DNA from: Deltaproteobacteria bacterium RBG_16_44_11
GTDB lineage: Bacteria; Desulfobacterota; Syntrophia; Syntrophales; Smithellaceae
Assembly: GCA_001797845.1 (NCBI GenBank)
Contig: MGQN01000035.1
Span: 2,480 to 8,305, forward strand
DNA: 5,826 nt
Reading direction: 5' to 3'
Below the pieces are notes generated by a model, which made no database searches, was not told where the DNA came from, and saw only the letters and a program-made list of their open reading frames with translations. This document shows, piece after piece, positions 5,506 to 5,826 of this stretch (positions are counted from its first letter, which is position 1; every line of letters begins with the position of its first letter). A program made the translations under genes and the position numbers.

Positions 5506-5826
5506 GTGTGGATTTAGGAAGTCTTTCCTGTGATGCCGTTCTCCTTGACCATAGCGGCAAAGTGCTGGCGACCTCGGTGGTTCCGACCGGCGCGCGGAAT
5601 CGTGATGCTATAGCTCGCGCCACTCAGGAGGTGCTGAAAGTTGCGGGTATATCCGAGCGAGAAATCAAAGCAACTGTCTCAACAGGATACGGTCGGGACA
5701 GAGTAGAAGGCCGATTGTCTGCTGTGACCGAAATAACTTGCCACGCGCGGGGGGTGGAAGCTCTTCTTCCGGGAACGCAGGTGTTGGTAGATATTGGCGG
5801 ACAGGATAGCAAGGCCATCCGGTTGG
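5493..5826 (+). CDS. ATP-dependent activator of the dehydratase, BadF/BadG/HgdC family (3' partial)
   Basis: The first 111 residues are visible before the window ends. They match the ASKHA-fold activators (HgdC, FldI, BcrA/BcrD), homodimeric Fe-S ATPases that couple ATP hydrolysis to one-electron transfer into the dehydratase component. Seen are the phosphate-1 loop GVDLGS (5-10), STGYGR (63-68), EITCHARG (80-87) and the second nucleotide motif VDIGGQDSKAI (99-109). The residue usually Lys or Thr after the loop is Asp here (SCDAVLLD, D14). The cysteines that hold the intersubunit [4Fe-4S] cluster should lie downstream and cannot be checked. The ATG at 5493 lies within the end of the upstream gene (stop at 5503-5505), with AGGAGG at 5481-5486, so the two products are probably translationally coupled. 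This gene is the clearest evidence that the two preceding proteins are an activated dehydratase or reductase. Confidence 0.93.
   Translation, partial: MYYLGVDLGSLSCDAVLLDHSGKVLATSVVPTGARNRDAIARATQEVLKVAGISEREIKATVSTGYGRDRVEGRLSAVTEITCHARGVEALLPGTQVLVDIGGQDSKAIRL

Overview
All supported genes in this window lie on the + strand. The content points to an anaerobic bacterium, most plausibly a Desulfobacterota/Syntrophales-like or similar fermentative or syntrophic lineage. The evidence is an oxygen-sensitive 2-hydroxyacyl-CoA dehydratase/benzoyl-CoA reductase-type system with its ATP-dependent activator, strong AGGAGG ribosome binding sites, and a VAVD-x-G-N-A-V-A-V-W-type repeat protein of a kind common in those genomes. 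The taxonomic call is inference from gene content only.

Left part (1-1371): the window opens inside the C-terminal end of a large repeat protein built from 53-residue units encoded by 159-bp tandem DNA repeats. A textbook rho-independent terminator (419-450) closes it. About 385 bases with no convincing gene follow. Next comes the N-terminal half of a SpoU/TrmJ-type RNA 2'-O-methyltransferase (836-1195) that stops just where the second SAM-binding motif should begin, so it is probably a gene remnant. A short AT-rich spacer carries a perfect -10 hexamer and degenerate CGTGTAAAG-like repeats.

Middle (1372-2706): a free-standing DinB-superfamily (YfiT-like) helical-bundle protein, a possible 23-residue membrane peptide, then a TetR-family repressor. 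The repressor has a strong promoter whose spacer and -10 box are covered by a near-perfect palindrome with core AGACCGATCGGT. The likely transcription start falls almost on the repressor's ATG, so its mRNA may be leaderless. A second copy of the palindrome (15 of 20 positions identical) lies between the repressor gene and the next gene.

Right part (2707-5826): a tight operon in the order RidA/YjgF-like protein, a 353-residue and a 417-residue 2-hydroxyacyl-CoA dehydratase-family subunit, and the start of a BadF/BadG/HgdC-type activator ATPase cut by the window edge. Gaps are 3 nt and 4 nt, and the last junction overlaps by 13 nt. By family knowledge the activator hydrolyses ATP to push single low-potential electrons into the Fe-S clusters of the two-subunit enzyme, which then removes water from a 2-hydroxyacyl-CoA or performs another difficult reduction. 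The TetR protein very probably represses both itself and this operon in response to a small ligand, possibly an acyl-CoA. The substrate cannot be read from the sequence. The RidA-like leader protein lacks the catalytic arginine of true enamine/imine deaminases, so its role in the system is open. This regulated RidA-like plus dehydratase operon is the most interesting part of the window.
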